Source of the DNA: JAOADN01 sp049323795
GTDB lineage: Bacteria > Pseudomonadota > Alphaproteobacteria > Rhodobacterales > Rhodobacteraceae
Assembly: GCA_049323795.1 (NCBI GenBank)
Contig: JBMOOH010000032.1
Coordinates: 1-12,706, forward strand
Length of the DNA: 12,706 nt
Direction: 5' to 3'
Each line of letters starts with the position of its first letter. The stretch's first letter is position 1. Below are positions 11,522-12,706 of this stretch, one piece after another. The notes under the pieces were generated by a model. It had not been told where the DNA came from. It ran no database searches and saw nothing but the letters and a program-made list of their open reading frames with translations. The position numbers and the translations under genes are program-made.

Positions 11522-12706
11522 ATGGCGGAAGACGAAGCAGCGGGCGCGAAAGGCGTCGCACTCTGGATATGGCTGGCCGGTGCCGTCGCGGTGGCCGCGA
11601 TCGGCGGCGGGGCCTGGTACGCGGGCAAGTCGCGGACGGCCGAACCGCCTGCGGCGGCGAACGCCGATGCGGAAGCCGGTGGCCAGGCGCCCGAAGGGAA
11701 GAAGACCGGAGAGAAAGCCGCAGACGGGTCCGCGCCGGCCGAAGCGGCGGCGCCCGCGGCGGATACGCAGCCCGCATCCGCCGAGGCCGCTGCCTCCCCC
11801 GGGGCTGCGACGACCGACGCGGCTCAGGCCGAGGCGGCAACCGGGCAAGCAGCCACCGAGCCTGCGCCGGCCACCGGGATGGCGGGCGGGACGGCAGCAG
11901 CGGAACCCGCGCCTGCGCAGCCGCCCGGCTTCGACATCTTCCGCGCGGAAGCCGACGGCTCGGTCCAGATCGCGGGCAAGGCCGGACCCGGCCGGCGCGT
12001 GGCGATCCTCGCCGACGGGACGGAAGTCGGCAGCGCGGTCGCGAACGACAAGGGCGATTTTGCCGCCCTGCTGACCATCCCCCCGAGTTCCCGGCCGCGG
12101 ACCTTCACCCTGTCCGCCCCGGGCGACGACGGCAGGGCGGTGGCGTCCGAAGAGGCGATGATCCTCGCGCCGACCGCCACGGCGACCGCGGCGGCCACGG
12201 CAGACGCGCCCGCCGCCGGCGGGCCGGCGGAAACCGTCGCCGCCACGGCCACGCCCGGGGCCGGGGCGACGGTGGCAGCCGGGCCGGCGAAGGCGCCCGA
12301 GGTCCTCGTCGCGGATGCCGGCGGCGTCAGGAAGCTCGCGCCCGGCGCGGCGACGAACGTCGTCATCGACACGATCTCCTACAGCGCGACGGGCGACGTC
12401 CTCCTCGCTGGACGCGGGATCGGGCCGGGGGCGAACAGGGTGAACCTCTACGTCGACAATGCGCCCGCGGGATCGGCCGGGGTGGGCGCCGACGGAACCT
12501 GGCAGGCGACCCTGAGCGCGATCGAGGCCGGCCGCTACACGCTCCGCGCCGACGAGGTCGATCCCTCGGGCAAGGTCGTCTCGCGCTTCGAGACGCCGTT
12601 CCAGCGCGAGGCGCCCGACCTCGTGGCTTCGGCCGCACCCGCGGCGGCGACCGCCGGAACCGCGACGGCGGCCACCGGAGCGGCAGCGACCGCGGAAACC
12701 GCCGCG
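11522..12706 (+). CDS. Membrane-anchored envelope protein with Ala/Pro-rich linkers and two Ig-like repeats (3' end outside window)
   Basis: The frame stays open for 395 codons to the window edge. A short cytoplasmic start (1-11) precedes one membrane helix (about 12-33, VALWIWLAGAVAVAAIGGGAWYA), then an Ala/Pro/Glu-rich linker to about 135. A first beta-rich module (FDIFRAEADGSVQIAGKA to about 217) is followed by a second Ala/Thr-rich linker (218-260) and a second module (about 278-364, VIDTISYSATGDVLLAGRG to FETPFQREAP); a third Ala/Thr-rich linker begins at 368. This matches a class of Rhodobacteraceae proteins that usually end in a LysM peptidoglycan-binding domain, but that end is not in the window, so LysM is only expected. 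It is probably anchored in the inner membrane facing the periplasm. A GGGGA lies just before the ATG, and a good promoter sits upstream. Confidence 0.78.
   Translation, partial: MAEDEAAGAKGVALWIWLAGAVAVAAIGGGAWYAGKSRTAEPPAAANADAEAGGQAPEGKKTGEKAADGSAPAEAAAPAADTQPASAEAAASPGAATTDAAQAEAATGQAATEPAPATGMAGGTAAAEPAPAQPPGFDIFRAEADGSVQIAGKAGPGRRVAILADGTEVGSAVANDKGDFAALLTIPPSSRPRTFTLSAPGDDGRAVASEEAMILAPTATATAAATADAPAAGGPAETVAATATPGAGATVAAGPAKAPEVLVADAGGVRKLAPGAATNVVIDTISYSATGDVLLAGRGIGPGANRVNLYVDNAPAGSAGVGADGTWQATLSAIEAGRYTLRADEVDPSGKVVSRFETPFQREAPDLVASAAPAAATAGTATAATGAAATAETAA

Noticed and set aside
11418..12074. A 218-codon plus-strand open frame overlapping the envelope protein gene
   Set aside because: The product is Arg/Pro-rich shadow sequence; the frame from 11522 has a membrane helix, coherent Ig-like modules and a good promoter.

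Overview
The window is GC-rich DNA with strong C/G third-position bias. Its gene content points to a Rhodobacteraceae-type alphaproteobacterium: a ccmI-ruvX-DUF1289 cluster, a tetrahydrofolate-linked heterotetrameric sarcosine oxidase operon, an Fe-type superoxide dismutase and a LOG-family hydrolase. This assignment rests on protein recognition and base composition; no rRNA or other taxonomic marker is present.

Layout, left to right. (1) 1-402: the end of what looks like an IS5-family insertion sequence, with only the first 18 codons of its transposase on the minus strand, abuts a yqhA/UPF0114 membrane-protein gene that has lost its N-terminal half. (2) 531-1436: a family 2 glycosyltransferase on the plus strand, convergent with (3) a minus-strand operon ccmI > ruvX > DUF1289 (3490 down to 1486), whose genes are joined by two identical 4-base GTGA stop/start overlaps. 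(4) 3491-3723: a divergent control region holding three copies of the 7-mer GTCGCAT. (5) 3724-8983: soxB, soxD, soxA and soxG on the plus strand, encoding sarcosine oxidase. soxD/soxA and soxA/soxG overlap, but soxB and soxD are separated by 142 bases full of inverted repeats. (6) 9159-10003: two overlapping genes for small secreted proteins that look like diverged paralogues. (7) 10204-10806: sodB, convergent with (8) a minus-strand LOG-family gene (11419 down to 10862), with two tandem hairpins between them. (9) 11522 to the right edge: the start of an envelope protein with an N-terminal membrane anchor, Ala/Pro-rich linkers and two Ig-like repeats. It is divergent from the LOG gene and shares a compact promoter region with it.

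How the genes work together. SoxBDAG form one enzyme that oxidatively demethylates sarcosine to glycine. The methyl group passes to tetrahydrofolate, and electrons pass through FAD and FMN to oxygen, giving H2O2. This is the last step of choline/glycine betaine breakdown, which is common in marine alphaproteobacteria. CcmI (cytochrome c maturation), RuvX (Holliday-junction resolvase/rRNA processing) and DUF1289 look like a co-translated housekeeping cluster. SodB and LOG appear to be stand-alone housekeeping genes. I found no tRNA, rRNA, CRISPR array, prophage or defence system. I do not see a wholly new system. The points most worth checking are the GTCGCAT array upstream of soxB, the nested inverted repeats inside the sox operon, the secreted paralogue pair and the IS/yqhA junction.
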